In this document: positions 18,259 through 27,867 of the stretch, piece after piece
Layout: every line of letters begins with the position of its first letter
Position numbering within the stretch: position 1 is the first letter of the stretch
Source of the DNA: an uncultured Desulfovibrio sp.
Lineage (GTDB): Bacteria; Desulfobacterota; Desulfovibrionia; Desulfovibrionales; Desulfovibrionaceae
DNA length: 64,000 nucleotides
NCBI GenBank assembly: GCA_913063155.1
Contig: CAJXYU010000001.1
Span: forward strand, 124,001 to 188,000
Reading direction: 5' to 3'
Translations under genes and position numbers: made by a program
The notes under the pieces: generated by a model
What the model saw: only the letters and a program-made list of their open reading frames with translations
Told to the model about the DNA's origin: nothing
Databases searched by the model: none

Positions 18259-19596
18259 CTATTCTTCCACGGCCTTGGTCTTCACCATATTGGCGTAGAT
18301 GATGTCGCCCAGGAACTTGATTTCCATGTCAATGCCGTAGTGGTGGATGATGTCTTCCAGACCGCCATGGCAGTTGTGACACGGCGCCAGGATCGTACGG
18401 GCGCCCTTGTCGTAGGCGGCCTTGAGTTGATCGGCCTTGGCCTTGTTGCCCGACATGCGCACGTTCTTGAACGGAGGTCCGCAGTTGATGATCCCGCCGC
18501 CGGCGGCACAGCAGTAGTTGTGCTCGCCGTTGGGGGCCATTTCCACTATCTCCTCGCAGACCTCGTGGGCCAAGAAGCGCAGGTGATCATACAGGCCACG
18601 GCCGCGAATGATGTTGCACGGGTCCTGAATGGTGGCGATGCCCGGATGCTTGGCCTTCATCTTGATCTTGCCGGCCTTGAACAGCTCGGTGAAGAATTCC
18701 ACGGAGTGGACGACTTCCACCGGGTAGTCCTTCCAGCCCAGCCAGCGGTTGCCCTGGTCGTAAATGGACCGGAAGGCATGGCCGCACTCGCCCATGACGA
18801 TGCGCTTGACGTGCAGCTTCTGCGCACACTCGAAGTGAGCGCGCTTGAGGCGGCCCATCATCTCGAAGTCGCCGGAGAACATGGCCATGTCGGAGTTGTC
18901 CCAACCGGGCTCGCTCGGCATGGTCCAGTTGGCGCCGGCCTCGTGGAAGATGGCGGCGGCCTGGTAGATCAGATGAGTGCGGAACTTGGGTTCCGGTCCG
19001 ATGACCGAGTACAGGAAATCCACGCCGTCCACGTCCAGCGGGATGCGCATGTCCGGAAACTCGTCGCGGGCTTCCTCTTCCTGCCAGAGCAGGGAGTCGA
19101 CCCATTCGTCATCCTTGACCCACATCTGGTTCATGGTCGCGGAATGGGAATGGGCGGTGTCCTGGATATACTGCGGGGTGACGCCGAGCTTATGGCAAAT
19201 GCGGCGCATGGTGGACATCATGTATGCGGTGTCGATGCCCAGCGGGCAGTAATGCACGCAACGGCGGCACAGGTTGCACTCGGTGTAGGCGATCTGGGCG
19301 CACTGGTAAATGAAGTCCGGCCCCACCTTGCCGTCTTTCTCGATGAGCACTCCGATGCTCTGGTGGATTTTGGCCACCGGGGAGTAGCTCGGTTCCAGAT
19401 GGGACTGGTAGAAGTGACAGGCCTTGGCACACATGCCGCAGCGAACGCAGGTGTCGTGGTAGACCTTGAGCTTGGCCCCGGTCTCTCCTTCGAGAACCTG
19501 CTTGACGGTTTTTTCTATTTTCTCGGGAGTCAGGCGGTCAATACCGGTTTGCAGCCCGACGTCCTCGATCTTCCTGTCGAATATTTCGTTGTACAC
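18259..19596 (-). CDS. tmcB: Fe-S/CCG-domain (HdrD-like) protein TmcB
   Basis: CVRCGMCAKACHFY, CNLCRRCVHYCPLG ferredoxin motifs; C-terminal NYCCAAGGG and ILAPCHNCHGG. Confidence 0.85.
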   Translation of the reverse strand: MYNEIFDRKIEDVGLQTGIDRLTPEKIEKTVKQVLEGETGAKLKVYHDTCVRCGMCAKACHFYQSHLEPSYSPVAKIHQSIGVLIEKDGKVGPDFIYQCAQIAYTECNLCRRCVHYCPLGIDTAYMMSTMRRICHKLGVTPQYIQDTAHSHSATMNQMWVKDDEWVDSLLWQEEEARDEFPDMRIPLDVDGVDFLYSVIGPEPKFRTHLIYQAAAIFHEAGANWTMPSEPGWDNSDMAMFSGDFEMMGRLKRAHFECAQKLHVKRIVMGECGHAFRSIYDQGNRWLGWKDYPVEVVHSVEFFTELFKAGKIKMKAKHPGIATIQDPCNIIRGRGLYDHLRFLAHEVCEEIVEMAPNGEHNYCCAAGGGIINCGPPFKNVRMSGNKAKADQLKAAYDKGARTILAPCHNCHGGLEDIIHHYGIDMEIKFLGDIIYANMVKTKAVEE

Positions 19597-19620
19597 GACT
19601 TGATCCTCCTTGTGATCGGG

Positions 19621-20283
19621 CTACCAGTCCTTGGCGTGCCGCACACCCTGGAATTCGGATGCGATGTAGACACGGGAATACCAACCGAGAATGGCGTGGC
19701 TGAGTCTTCCGAAAGGAATGAACAACAACCAGGCGATGCCGGTGATGACATGCAGGACGATCATGAACTGATAATTGAAGATCTGGTGATATGCCAGGAA
19801 CCCGGTAATGAACGGGCCCATGGTCACGCACAGGGCGAACCAGTCTTTCCAGGTGGTTACAAAGGCCACAGTCTTGTCGACGACGCGCCGGTAGGCGAAG
19901 AAACACCCGGCGGCGATGACCAGCACGGTCATGATGTCCGCCACATGGTCGGGCAGTGCGGGCCAGGAAACGCCGAAGTTGAGATCCCACAGGTCGATAT
20001 GGGCACCCAGGAATATCGGGGTGGCCAGCAGACAGATGTGGAAGACGAAGGTGACCACGGTTATGACCGGATTCTCCTTCCAGCCCAAGGTTCCGAACGG
20101 CGTAATCCAGTGCAGGATGGACCGGATGCCGTATTTGGCCTTGTTGTAGGCGATGGAGCTGGCGTCCTTCTTCTTGGCCAGGGAGTACAGGGAAACCATC
20201 CTGAACAGGCCGCCGAGCACCAGCACGCCGAAGCCGAGCCAGGTCAGGGGGCCGGTTACGAGGTCGTAAATGCTATGATACAT
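19621..20283 (-). CDS. tmcC: Membrane cytochrome b-like subunit TmcC
   Basis: Multi-TM protein downstream of tmcD and upstream of tmcB; NarI-like hydrophobic pattern. Confidence 0.8.
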   Translation of the reverse strand: MYHSIYDLVTGPLTWLGFGVLVLGGLFRMVSLYSLAKKKDASSIAYNKAKYGIRSILHWITPFGTLGWKENPVITVVTFVFHICLLATPIFLGAHIDLWDLNFGVSWPALPDHVADIMTVLVIAAGCFFAYRRVVDKTVAFVTTWKDWFALCVTMGPFITGFLAYHQIFNYQFMIVLHVITGIAWLLFIPFGRLSHAILGWYSRVYIASEFQGVRHAKDW

Positions 20284-20293
20284 TGCGCTCCCC

Positions 20294-21544
20294 CTATTTG
20301 AATTCGCTCACGTCGGCGACGATGCGGATGTATTCATCCCCATTGAGCGCCTTGATGAGCACCTTGCTGCTGTCCGGGCTGAAAGCCGGGTCGAAACACT
20401 GGTCGAAGTCTTCGCCGTAGGCCTTGCCGTCGACAATGACGGTCTGACGTCCGTTCCTGTCCACGCGAACAGCCGTATGGGAGCTGTCGGCGCTGAAGAC
20501 CGGCTGCCACACCATGTCGTACTTGCCGTTCCAGGCTCCGGTGTCGGTAAGCACCGAGAACATCCTGTCTTCGCCACGGGCCATGGCGGCGGCGCGTTTG
20601 CCGTCCGGGCTCACGGCCAGATCATAGACAACCGCGGCGGTTTGGCTGAAGGGCTTGTCGTTCTTGACAAGGGCGAATTTGCCGAACTCGGGGGCGCAGA
20701 TGGCCCAGATGTCGCCTTCGGCGGTGAACTGGTGATGCCAGAGCTGGGCGTACTTCGGGGCCCAAATGATTTTCCCGTCTTCGGCCATGCCCCATTTGCC
20801 GCCCTGACGAACCGGAGCGACCACGCCGCCGGTCTTGGGATTGAAGCGAGGCTCCCACACGGTCTGGAATTTGGCGTCCCAGGCCTTGCCGTTCACGGCG
20901 ATGGAATAGTCATAGAGGGTTTCGCGGACCTGTGCGGCCACCTTGGAGCCGTCGGCGTTGAAGGACGGAGTCCAGACGTTCATGAACACGTCGCCCAGGG
21001 CTTCGCCGTCAACGGCGACCTGGAAGACGCCTTCCTGGAAGGTATAAATATCTGCCTGGCCCAGGGACTTGACCTGGACGACCGCGGCGGATTTCTTTCC
21101 GTCAGGGCTGAGGGTGAAGTTGTTGCCGTTCTCGAACAGGTTGTCCCAGATCTTGCCGCCGACAATCATGCCGTACTGCATGTCCTGCTGCACTGCCGCG
21201 GCGACGGTGCCGTCCGCCCACATGGAATCCCAAAGAAAGCCGTAACCTTCTTCACCGACTTCATTGTCCACGGACAGAAACCACTCCATGTCCTGGGACA
21301 CGAAAGCGACCAATTTACCGTCCGGGGTGAACTTGGGACAGATGATTTTCTCGTACACGTTTTCCGAAAGCTTTCCGTTGACGCACAGCGCGAATTCAGC
21401 GGGAGCCGTACAGGCCACACGGGCCACGGTCTCGCCATCCGGGCTGACGCACCACTCTTCCAGCCATTCGGAATTCTGAGCACAGTCCGCATAGGTCTCA
21501 ACCTTGCGGCCCGGCTCCCAATTCCAGCCGTTGGTGTTCTGCAT
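20294..21544 (-). CDS. tmcD: TmcD-like WD40/beta-propeller-like protein
   Basis: Repeated SPDGKK/SADSSH/FNADGSKVAAQV beta-propeller-like repeats; start MQNTNGWNWEPG at 21544 with an SD. Confidence 0.78.
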   Translation of the reverse strand: MQNTNGWNWEPGRKVETYADCAQNSEWLEEWCVSPDGETVARVACTAPAEFALCVNGKLSENVYEKIICPKFTPDGKLVAFVSQDMEWFLSVDNEVGEEGYGFLWDSMWADGTVAAAVQQDMQYGMIVGGKIWDNLFENGNNFTLSPDGKKSAAVVQVKSLGQADIYTFQEGVFQVAVDGEALGDVFMNVWTPSFNADGSKVAAQVRETLYDYSIAVNGKAWDAKFQTVWEPRFNPKTGGVVAPVRQGGKWGMAEDGKIIWAPKYAQLWHHQFTAEGDIWAICAPEFGKFALVKNDKPFSQTAAVVYDLAVSPDGKRAAAMARGEDRMFSVLTDTGAWNGKYDMVWQPVFSADSSHTAVRVDRNGRQTVIVDGKAYGEDFDQCFDPAFSPDSSKVLIKALNGDEYIRIVADVSEFK

Positions 21545-22032
21545 CTTATTCCTCCCAACCGGCCAATAATAGCCGATTATCTTCACCGTTTCATCGATGC
21601 GGTCTGAGCACCGTTGCTCTTTCATTCAACGCCCCGCCGAATGAAATATCCTTGGCCACCAACGAGAACGATGGATCGCTCACCTCGCCTCGCACTTGAT
21701 CTCGCACGAAAAAAGACCTCCGCAGCACGAAAAAATGTGCACCATGCCTTCTCACCAGTTGCTCCGTGAAAACCAGGCTTGTGCGCATTCCCCCCTCTGA
21801 AGAAGTCGTTTCTTTTCGTAATTCCAGTCGTAACAACCTTACACTACGTCATTTTCCTGGGCCGACCATAGTTCATATCCGCAAATGGATCAATCGGATT
21901 CGCCGACGAACCTCGGCCAAAGACGAAATTACGGAGTTCTTCCCTCCTTGCGGTCAAGGAAAAGGCACCGCTCTCCTGCCGAAGCCTTCCGAAAGGCCGA
22001 CACGAGTATCGCCGTTTTTTACAGGGTATTAA

Positions 22033-22056
22033 AAAAGGCGGACTAAACCGCCTTTT
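22033..22056. terminator. Intrinsic hairpin terminator
   Basis: AAAAGGCGG / CCGCCTTTT perfect stem, 6-nt loop; downstream of the minus-strand CMD gene. Confidence 0.7.
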
Positions 22057-22172
22057 GAATTTCGTCAAGTACTAACCTGCATTATGAGGCGGTGCTCCTC
22101 CGAATTAATCCGGTCCGTCCACATACTGTTGACAGATGAAGACAGCCTGCCCGAAACCCAGGTTCGACCATA

Positions 22173-22517
22173 CTAAAGAAGTTGCCGTTCCTCCAGATAG
22201 CGCATGACACGAGTGGCTTCGGCTGCCCCCATGGTCCCTCCCAGAGACACGGCGACCGCAAGGACTTCCAATATATCCTCAACAGTCGCTCCGAGGCTCA
22301 GGGCATTGTCCGTCTGATAGAGGATGCAGGCGCGGCAGCCCTTGACCAATGCCGCACACAGGGCCATGAGCCGTTTGTCCTTGGCCTTGACTGCCCCATC
22401 GGCGTAGGCTTCACTTGACAGCCCGTCGTACATCTCGGCGAACTCGGGCATCAGCCTCCGATATTTATCCCAGTCCTTACCGATCTTTTCTTTCAGCTCC
22501 ATCTGATTTTCAACCAT
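22173..22517 (-). CDS. Carboxymuconolactone decarboxylase (AhpD-like) family protein
   Basis: LMALCAALVKGCRACILYQTDNALSLGATVEDILEVLAVAVSLGG, CMD family core with CxxC. Confidence 0.9.
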   Translation of the reverse strand: MVENQMELKEKIGKDWDKYRRLMPEFAEMYDGLSSEAYADGAVKAKDKRLMALCAALVKGCRACILYQTDNALSLGATVEDILEVLAVAVSLGGTMGAAEATRVMRYLEERQLL

Positions 22518-22609
22518 GATCTTCTCCTTGGATTTTGTTTGGTGTTTTCATGGATATGCAGCGGGCACTGAAATTAGACAAACAAATTGATTTGATGTTA
22601 ATCATAAGC

Positions 22610-23524
22610 ATGCTTGATAGCAAAGCCGTCCAAAACCTTCCCATCGACATTCTGCGCACTTTCACGGCTGCGGCGGATGCGGGCAACTTTACCCGCGCCG
22701 CCGAGCGTGTGCACCGGACCCAGGCCGCGGTGAGCATGCAGATCAGCCGACTCGAAAGTGATGTGGGGGTGCGGCTCTTCCAAAGGACCGGACGGGGTGT
22801 CTCCCTGACTTTCGAAGGAAAGGTAATGCTCGACTACGCCCGACGCATCCTTGAACTTCACGACGAGGCCCTTTCCGCCGTGACCATGCCGGACATGGAA
22901 GGTCGAGTGCGGCTGGGCGCTCCCGAAGATTACGCCACATGGTTCCTGCCCGGCATTCTGGCCGCGTTCCACGCCGCCTATCCGAGGGTGCTGGTAGAAG
23001 TCTTCTGCGGCGCCACCCGATCCCTGGCCGAGCAGTACGCCCGGGGCGAATTCGACCTGACCATCCTGACCCATACCGAAGAACCGGTGGACGACGCCCG
23101 GGTAATACGCCGCGAGCCCGTCGTCTGGGTCACCAGCGCCACACACGTCGCGCACGAACAACGCCCCCTGCCCCTGGCCGTTTTTCACGAAGGATGCGCC
23201 TACCGCCGCTGGACTCTGGAGGCCTGCCGAAAGCACGGCATAGAACATCGCGTCTGTTTCGTAAGCCCCAGCCTGACGGGTGTGCTGTCAGCGGTGCGGG
23301 CGGGGCTGGCCGTGGCCCCGGTGGGCAGAAGCACCGTGGACAAGGGGTTGCGTATTCTTGAGGAACGGGATGGTTTTCCTCCCCTTCCCAGCTCCATTGT
23401 CTGCCTGCATCAGCGCCCGGACGAGGATCGGCTCATGGTCCGGAAGCTTGGCCAATTCATCATGCGAAAATTCGGGGAATCACCAACCGTATTTCCAGAA
23501 CAACACAAAAAAGCATCCTCATGA
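22610..23524 (+). CDS. LysR-family transcriptional regulator
   Basis: LPIDILRTFTAAADAGNFTRAAERVHRTQAAVSMQISRLESDVGVRLFQRTGRGV; start ATG 22610 preferred. Confidence 0.92.
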   Translation: MLDSKAVQNLPIDILRTFTAAADAGNFTRAAERVHRTQAAVSMQISRLESDVGVRLFQRTGRGVSLTFEGKVMLDYARRILELHDEALSAVTMPDMEGRVRLGAPEDYATWFLPGILAAFHAAYPRVLVEVFCGATRSLAEQYARGEFDLTILTHTEEPVDDARVIRREPVVWVTSATHVAHEQRPLPLAVFHEGCAYRRWTLEACRKHGIEHRVCFVSPSLTGVLSAVRAGLAVAPVGRSTVDKGLRILEERDGFPPLPSSIVCLHQRPDEDRLMVRKLGQFIMRKFGESPTVFPEQHKKASS

Positions 23525-23536
23525 AAACGGGGATGC
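23513..23536 (-). terminator. Terminator of the exported peroxiredoxin gene
   Basis: Minus strand GCATCCCCGTTTTCATGAGGATGCTTTTTT; overlaps the LysR 3' end. Confidence 0.65.
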
Positions 23537-23567
23537 CGTATGATTTCTCGCCGCATCGAACCATGCG

Positions 23568-24152
23568 TCACTTGCCGGGAAGCTTTCCCATCTCCCTGAC
23601 GATGTCCGCCAGGTCCGGTCTCAGATTGATGTCGTAAACATCGATAAAACGGATCACGCCCTGCTTATCGATGAGGAACAGGGCCCGCTCGGCAGTCCCG
23701 TCCAGACGCAGCACGCCGTAGCGCTCGGCCACTGCGCCGTGAGGCCAGAAATCCGAGAGCACCGGAAATCCGACACCGCCCATGTGCTCGGTCCAGGCGG
23801 AGAGAGCAGGCAGGTTGTCAACGGTGATGCCGATGAGCTGGGTGTCGTATCGCTCAAAAAGTCCCAGAGCCGGCTTGTAGCCCGCCCACTGGTCCGAACA
23901 GACCGGGGCCCAGGCTGCGGGCACAAAGGAAAGCATCACGTTCTTTTTGCCGCGATAGCCGGAAAGGGTCACCAGATGACCATCGATGGACGGCAAGGAA
24001 AAGTCTGGGGCGACCTCCCCCACCGAAACCCTGAGCACACTGTCGCGCGGCTTGAGGCTTTCCGCCTGGAATACGCCCGCCGACTGCCGGGCAAAAACGG
24101 ATACGGCCAGAAGTACGGCAATTCCGGCCACGATGCTGAATATTTTTTTCAC
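23568..24152 (-). CDS. Exported AhpC/TSA-family redoxin
   Basis: N-terminal signal sequence; VGEVAPDFSLPSIDGHLVTLSGYRGKKNVMLSFVPAAWAPVCSDQ. Confidence 0.88.
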   Translation of the reverse strand: MKKIFSIVAGIAVLLAVSVFARQSAGVFQAESLKPRDSVLRVSVGEVAPDFSLPSIDGHLVTLSGYRGKKNVMLSFVPAAWAPVCSDQWAGYKPALGLFERYDTQLIGITVDNLPALSAWTEHMGGVGFPVLSDFWPHGAVAERYGVLRLDGTAERALFLIDKQGVIRFIDVYDINLRPDLADIVREMGKLPGK

Positions 24153-24172
24153 GGCACGAGTTTCCTGCTCTG

Positions 24173-24718
24173 TCAGCCGTTGTAACCGGCCGCCACCAGA
24201 ACGGCTTTTATGAACCGGTCCTTGTCCTTGATGTGCCCTGCCTTGCTGAACACGGACTCCAGGCGGCCGTCCTCATGCTTCCTGACCAAAAAAAAGTAGG
24301 GGGTTCCCATCCCGCCCACGGCCCTGTAAGCCACGTAGTTCTGGTCCGTAAATATGGGCATGGGCACAGAATATTTGTTGCGGAAGAAATCCACTTCGAA
24401 CTGGGAGTTGCCCGCCGCGATGACGACCATCTTGACGCGGCTGGAATAACCCCGGTTGTCCAGGTACTGGTAGACCTCGTTCACTGTGGGCGCATCTAGC
24501 TGACAGTGGGAGCAATACATGTTCATGATTTCGATGAGGATATATCCGGTGCGGATGTCGGACAACGACGGGGGATCGTCGTCCACGCCCAGATATTCCC
24601 TCTGGAAGGCCGGCAGCCAGCCTTCCAGGACAAGGTCGGGAAACGGCTCTCCGGCCCGGGCCTCGGCCACGGAAAGTACGATCAGCAACAGGACGATGAC
24701 AGGCGCAATTCGATGCAT
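24173..24718 (-). CDS. Exported thioredoxin-like (TlpA-type) protein
   Basis: Signal peptide; YILIEIMNMYCSHCQLDAPTVNEVYQYL (CxxC), GTPYFFLVR. Confidence 0.85.
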   Translation of the reverse strand: MHRIAPVIVLLLIVLSVAEARAGEPFPDLVLEGWLPAFQREYLGVDDDPPSLSDIRTGYILIEIMNMYCSHCQLDAPTVNEVYQYLDNRGYSSRVKMVVIAAGNSQFEVDFFRNKYSVPMPIFTDQNYVAYRAVGGMGTPYFFLVRKHEDGRLESVFSKAGHIKDKDRFIKAVLVAAGYNG

Positions 24719-24796
24719 GAGACTCTCCCCTTCCTGAAACCTTACTCCAAAATGACCGCCGGGAGCAAGAATTCCCGGTCCGCGTCCAAAGGGGTC

Positions 24797-25684
24797 TCAA
24801 CAGTACTCCTGCACAAGGCCGCAGAGGCGCTGGGCCAGAAGAGGAAACAGGTCCTGTTCGCGATTGTTGAACCTGAATTCCAGTTCCTTGAGATACAGGG
24901 GAAAACGCCGGCGGGGAATACCGCGGAAACGCTTGAGACGGTTGCGGGCGAACGCCCAGAATTGCGAGTCCATGGCATCGATGCGCGCAGGGGCGGAATA
25001 GTACCGGATGCAGTCGTAGGGCAAAGTGTCATTGCCGCAGAAGAGCATGGCGTCGTATTCCCTGTACCGATCCGTGTAGACCAGATTGCCGGAACGCACC
25101 AGCTTGAGGTGGAAGTTGAGATGGAAATGAAAAACCGTCTCGGCTTGAAGTCCGGGAACCAGATCGATGAACACCCAGCCGTTCTTCTCCAGAATGCCGT
25201 ATACCGGGATGGTGTCCATGGACATATCCTTGGGACCGCCCGTGAGCCGGTTGCCCTTGAGATAGGAGTTCAGCCCGGTCCGGGGCCCCAGAAATTGCGG
25301 AGCGTCCAAAGCGTGGGCCAGGATGGAGAAACGCACAGCCGTGAGCGCCTTGTACACGGTATTGTGGGAAAGCCCGAGCAGCTCGGTCATCCGGCGCACG
25401 GACTTCTCTTCCGCAAAGAGTTTGATCAGGGCCACCCACTCGGAACAGGCCAGCCCTCCGTTGTTCAGCCAACGGCCGCTGAATTCCCGAAAGGTATATT
25501 TGCAGGAGGCGCAACGCATCCGCCTGCCTGAAAGTGAATAAATCTTGCGGTGGCTGCAGCGCGGACACAGGGCTTCACCGTGGGGCCAGCACAGGGAAAG
25601 CAGATAGTCCCGCGACTCGGCTTCAGAGGTCGGCAGCGTCCCCGAAGCAGGGCTGCCGGACCTGACGGGAATTTTCTGCGGCAT
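24797..25684 (-). CDS. IS1595-family transposase-like protein, probably immobile or degenerate
   Basis: Zinc ribbon CPRCSHRKIYSLSGRRMRCASCKYTFREFSG; VYTDRYREYDAM; FRGIPRRRFPLYLKELEFRFNNR; start ATG 25684 with SD GGAG. Confidence 0.75.
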   Translation of the reverse strand: MPQKIPVRSGSPASGTLPTSEAESRDYLLSLCWPHGEALCPRCSHRKIYSLSGRRMRCASCKYTFREFSGRWLNNGGLACSEWVALIKLFAEEKSVRRMTELLGLSHNTVYKALTAVRFSILAHALDAPQFLGPRTGLNSYLKGNRLTGGPKDMSMDTIPVYGILEKNGWVFIDLVPGLQAETVFHFHLNFHLKLVRSGNLVYTDRYREYDAMLFCGNDTLPYDCIRYYSAPARIDAMDSQFWAFARNRLKRFRGIPRRRFPLYLKELEFRFNNREQDLFPLLAQRLCGLVQEYC

Positions 25685-25880
25685 GACAGGTCTCCAAAGT
25701 ACGGTTGCTTTGAACCATCCCGTTACTGGACGCAAGAACAGGCCGATGGGGACCCGTTTGCGGCCCTGCTTGCCGGCCACAAGGTCCGGTACCTGGGAGG
25801 CCCGTCCACCATGCCGAGGATTGGGTGCTCCCGCAAGGCTGGGAACCCGATTTTATTGACTGGGAACTCTTATCATCCGA

Positions 25881-27098
25881 TCACACAGGACGAAGAGCCC
25901 TCAAAAGGAGCACCCCCACCTCGTCGCCTTTGTTGAACTGAATACCAGGCGCAGTGACGATGAACCCGTCGGTTTCGAGCATGGCCTGCATGGAGGGCAT
26001 GTCCCTGCCGATAAGAGGGGTGGCCGTAAGGCGCGTGCCCCGCAGGGCCAGTTTGCAGTGTACCAGCCAGATGAGCCCGGGCTTGACCCCGAAGCCCTCG
26101 GTAAGCTGGGCCGAGACGGCTCCCTCGGATTCCCTCATGCCCCGCATGAACTGCAGTGCGGGCAGCACCAGGACCCGGAAGCAGGTCAGCACGGCAGGCG
26201 GCGGACCGGGCAGCCCGAAAAAGAGACGGTCGTCCTTTCCGGCCAGAAAGGCGTGGTGGCCGGGGCGCATATCCACTCCGTCGAAGAGCATGGTGTACCC
26301 GGCTTCCCTGGCCGCAATGCGGGCCAGGTCCTTTTCGCTGTCGCCAGTGCCTCCGGTGGTGATGGTGAGCCGGGCATCGCTGTGTTCGATTTCGTGCATG
26401 ATCTCCAGCATGGTGTCCGGCACCACGTGGTAAAGCGTATCCCCAGCCCCGTGTTCGCGCAGCAGATCGCGCAGCAGCACCGGATTGTCCGCCGGAAAAC
26501 CGTCGTCCATGAGCACCACGTCCTCGGGGTCGCGCAATTCGTTACCCAGGGCCAGCACCATGCACTCGGGCGGTTTATGGACCTGCACCTCGGGCACGCG
26601 CGAGCGCACGGCCGCGGCGCACATCTCCGGGGTCAGGCTGACGCCTTCGTCGGCAATGAGCGTGTCGGCGGGCAGATCCACGCCGGGGCGGCGCATGAAG
26701 TCCCCGGGCTTGGGGCTGATACCTATGAGCACGCAGCCATCCTTGACCTTGGCGTCCTCGGCCTGGACAACGCAATCCGCGCCCTTGGGAATGGGGCCGC
26801 CGGTCAGGATACGGGCTGCATGGCCTTTTTGCAGCGGAGGCGGATTTTCCGTGTCCGCGTAGAGGGTTTGGACAATGGGCAGGGAGACGGGCTTGAAATA
26901 ACTGGCCCGAGCCGCCACCGAAGCATGAAAGGTGAAGCCGTCACGGGCCGAGCGGGGGAATTCCGGGACATCGAAATCCGCGTGCACCGGGGCCGCGGTA
27001 ACCAATCCGGCAGTGATGGCCGGAGGCAGGGAATGAACCTCGCCCGGCCGGGTGTGCTCACGTATGATTTCCAGGGCCCGGTCCAGGGAAACGCTCAT
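25881..27098 (-). CDS. moeA: Molybdopterin molybdenumtransferase
   Basis: PEFPRSARDGFTFHA, ILTGGPIPKGADCVVQAED, TTGGTGDSEKDL, GLPGPPPAVLTCF; start at 27098 with SD GGAGG. Confidence 0.9.
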   Translation of the reverse strand: MSVSLDRALEIIREHTRPGEVHSLPPAITAGLVTAAPVHADFDVPEFPRSARDGFTFHASVAARASYFKPVSLPIVQTLYADTENPPPLQKGHAARILTGGPIPKGADCVVQAEDAKVKDGCVLIGISPKPGDFMRRPGVDLPADTLIADEGVSLTPEMCAAAVRSRVPEVQVHKPPECMVLALGNELRDPEDVVLMDDGFPADNPVLLRDLLREHGAGDTLYHVVPDTMLEIMHEIEHSDARLTITTGGTGDSEKDLARIAAREAGYTMLFDGVDMRPGHHAFLAGKDDRLFFGLPGPPPAVLTCFRVLVLPALQFMRGMRESEGAVSAQLTEGFGVKPGLIWLVHCKLALRGTRLTATPLIGRDMPSMQAMLETDGFIVTAPGIQFNKGDEVGVLLLRALRPV

Positions 27099-27357
27099 GT
27101 ATCCTCCGTCCACTGCCGACGATCCGGCCGGGGCGTTGTAAATCCGAAATCAGCCATTTTTCGGGGTGTCCTTCCCCGAGGGCATTGACCAGCATGCCCA
27201 CCAGTACCATTTTGGCCGAAATTCCGAAAGCATCTCTCTGTTCCTTTTCCGGATACGTCCGACATGGTATGCATGGCTTCACCGCATCATGCCTTGTGCT
27301 TTCGGCATGATATCACAACCTTTCCACGACCCTAAGCCCGTCGCCACAGGAGGAACC

Positions 27358-27867
27358 ATGACAACGCCGCCCATTGTCTGCATTGTGGGAAAAAAACAAT
27401 CCGGAAAAACCACGTTTCTGGAAAAACTGCTCCCCGCGCTCAAAAAACAGGGCGTGCGCGTGGGAACCATCAAGCACGACATGCACGGCTTCAGCATGGA
27501 CCACGAAGGCAAGGACACCTGGCGGCACCGTCAGGCCGGGGCGGATACGGTCTGCATTTCCTCGCCCAATCAGGTGGCCCTGATCAAGACCGTGGACCGG
27601 GAACTGAGTCTGCCCGAACTGGCTGAGATATTCTTCCAGGATCAGGACCTGATGCTCACCGAGGGATACTACAACTCGGATCAGCCGAAAATCGAAATAT
27701 TCCGTCCCGAAGCCCATGCCCAGCCCCTGTGCGAAGCGGACAAGGCCTGGACAAAAAAACTGCTGGCCGTGGTCACGGACGCGGACATCGACCTGGGAGT
27801 ACCGAAATTCGGACTGGATGACGGAGAAGAAGTCGCCAAGCAGCTCAAGGAATGGTTCGGCTTATAG
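27358..27867 (+). CDS. mobB: Molybdopterin-guanine dinucleotide biosynthesis protein B
   Basis: IVCIVGKKQSGKTTFLEKLLPALKKQGVRVGTIKHDMHGFSMDHEGKDTWRHRQAGAD; SD AGGAGG. Confidence 0.93.
   Translation: MTTPPIVCIVGKKQSGKTTFLEKLLPALKKQGVRVGTIKHDMHGFSMDHEGKDTWRHRQAGADTVCISSPNQVALIKTVDRELSLPELAEIFFQDQDLMLTEGYYNSDQPKIEIFRPEAHAQPLCEADKAWTKKLLAVVTDADIDLGVPKFGLDDGEEVAKQLKEWFGL

Noticed and set aside
18340-20301. 653-aa plus-strand ORF over tmcB/tmcC
   Set aside because: Antisense to clear Fe-S and membrane genes; no recognisable motifs.
21591-21836. 81-aa minus-strand ORF upstream of tmcD
   Set aside because: No SD support, family or coding signature evident; left as uncertain intergenic sequence.
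21766-22032. 88-aa plus-strand ORF ending at the 22033 hairpin
   Set aside because: Low-complexity Arg-rich sequence with no recognisable domain; mentioned only as part of the gene-poor gap.
27099-27357. Possible Moco riboswitch in the moeA-mobB intergenic region
   Set aside because: The region has several short dyads, but I could not recognise the conserved Moco-motif core by eye; a covariance-model search would be needed.
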